NCBI GenBank assembly: GCA_021785095.1
Contig: JAJYGM010000080.1
Coordinates: 1 to 5,855 of the forward strand
Length of the DNA stretch: 5,855 nucleotides
Direction: 5' to 3'
From: Actinomycetes bacterium
GTDB lineage: Bacteria > Actinomycetota > Acidimicrobiia > Acidimicrobiales > Bog-793
The position numbers were made by a program, and so were the translations under genes. The notes beneath the pieces were generated by a model. That model did not search any database, was not told where the DNA came from, and saw only the letters and a program-made list of their open reading frames with translations. Positions 5,772-5,855 of the stretch are shown in pieces; positions within the stretch are counted from its first letter, which is position 1, and the number at the start of each line of letters is the position of its first letter.

Positions 5772-5855
5772 TCAGGCAGCCTCGCCTTGCGACGAGGCGG
5801 TGACGGTCCTAGCCGGTTGCCCGGTGCCGTCTTCGCGCTTCATCGGGGCGTCCGG
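5772..5855 (-). CDS. Possible C-terminal tail of an upstream gene (partial)
   Basis: In one minus-strand frame the window edge is open for 27 codons, ending PARTVTASSQGEAA and a TGA at 5774-5772. The other two minus frames are closed within this stretch. The composition would suit a disordered protein C-terminus, but 27 codons are far too few to prove coding and no family can be named. Confidence 0.2.
   Translation of the reverse strand, partial: PDAPMKREDGTGQPARTVTASSQGEAA

Overview
This is a GC-rich window, roughly 70% G+C. Its codon use, Ala/Arg-rich proteins and probable leaderless starts fit a high-GC Actinomycetota chromosome. The Lgt N-terminus and the RipA-like hydrolase fit the same phylum. 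An Acidimicrobiia-like lineage is my best guess, but that is an impression from the Lgt sequence, not a demonstrated assignment. Every gene I can support is on the minus strand; the long plus-strand open frames are antisense shadows.

Reading along the minus strand from the right edge: (1) 5855-5772 may hold the last codons of an upstream gene, weakly supported. (2) 5771-5640 is a short intergenic stretch. (3) 5639-3750 encodes a 629-residue SNF2-family helicase-like ATPase of the RapA/YqhH type with its helicase motifs present. (4) 3753-1816 encodes a 645-residue protein of unknown function with a long charged helical segment, a four-cysteine zinc ribbon, a disordered linker and a possible C-terminal helix-turn-helix. 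Its GTG start overlaps the helicase stop codon (GTGA), so the two genes are very probably translationally coupled. (5) 1815-1412 is a non-coding region of about 400 bases. It has a GC-rich hairpin just after the operon, an unusually AT-rich pocket (about 50% G+C) with a perfect 7-bp inverted repeat, and a promoter/operator-like element at the start of the next gene. (6) 1411-308 encodes a secreted NlpC/P60 peptidoglycan hydrolase with a coiled-coil N-terminal region. (7) 239-1 is the N-terminal part of lgt, prolipoprotein diacylglyceryl transferase, cut by the window edge.

The window thus joins two themes. On the left is envelope biology: cell-wall cleavage and lipoprotein modification. On the right is a two-gene nucleic-acid-remodelling module of unknown purpose. 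The most interesting points are the coupled SNF2/zinc-ribbon pair and an inverted repeat of MtrA-like half-sites overlapping the start of the hydrolase gene. No RNA gene, CRISPR array, insertion sequence or attachment site was recognised.
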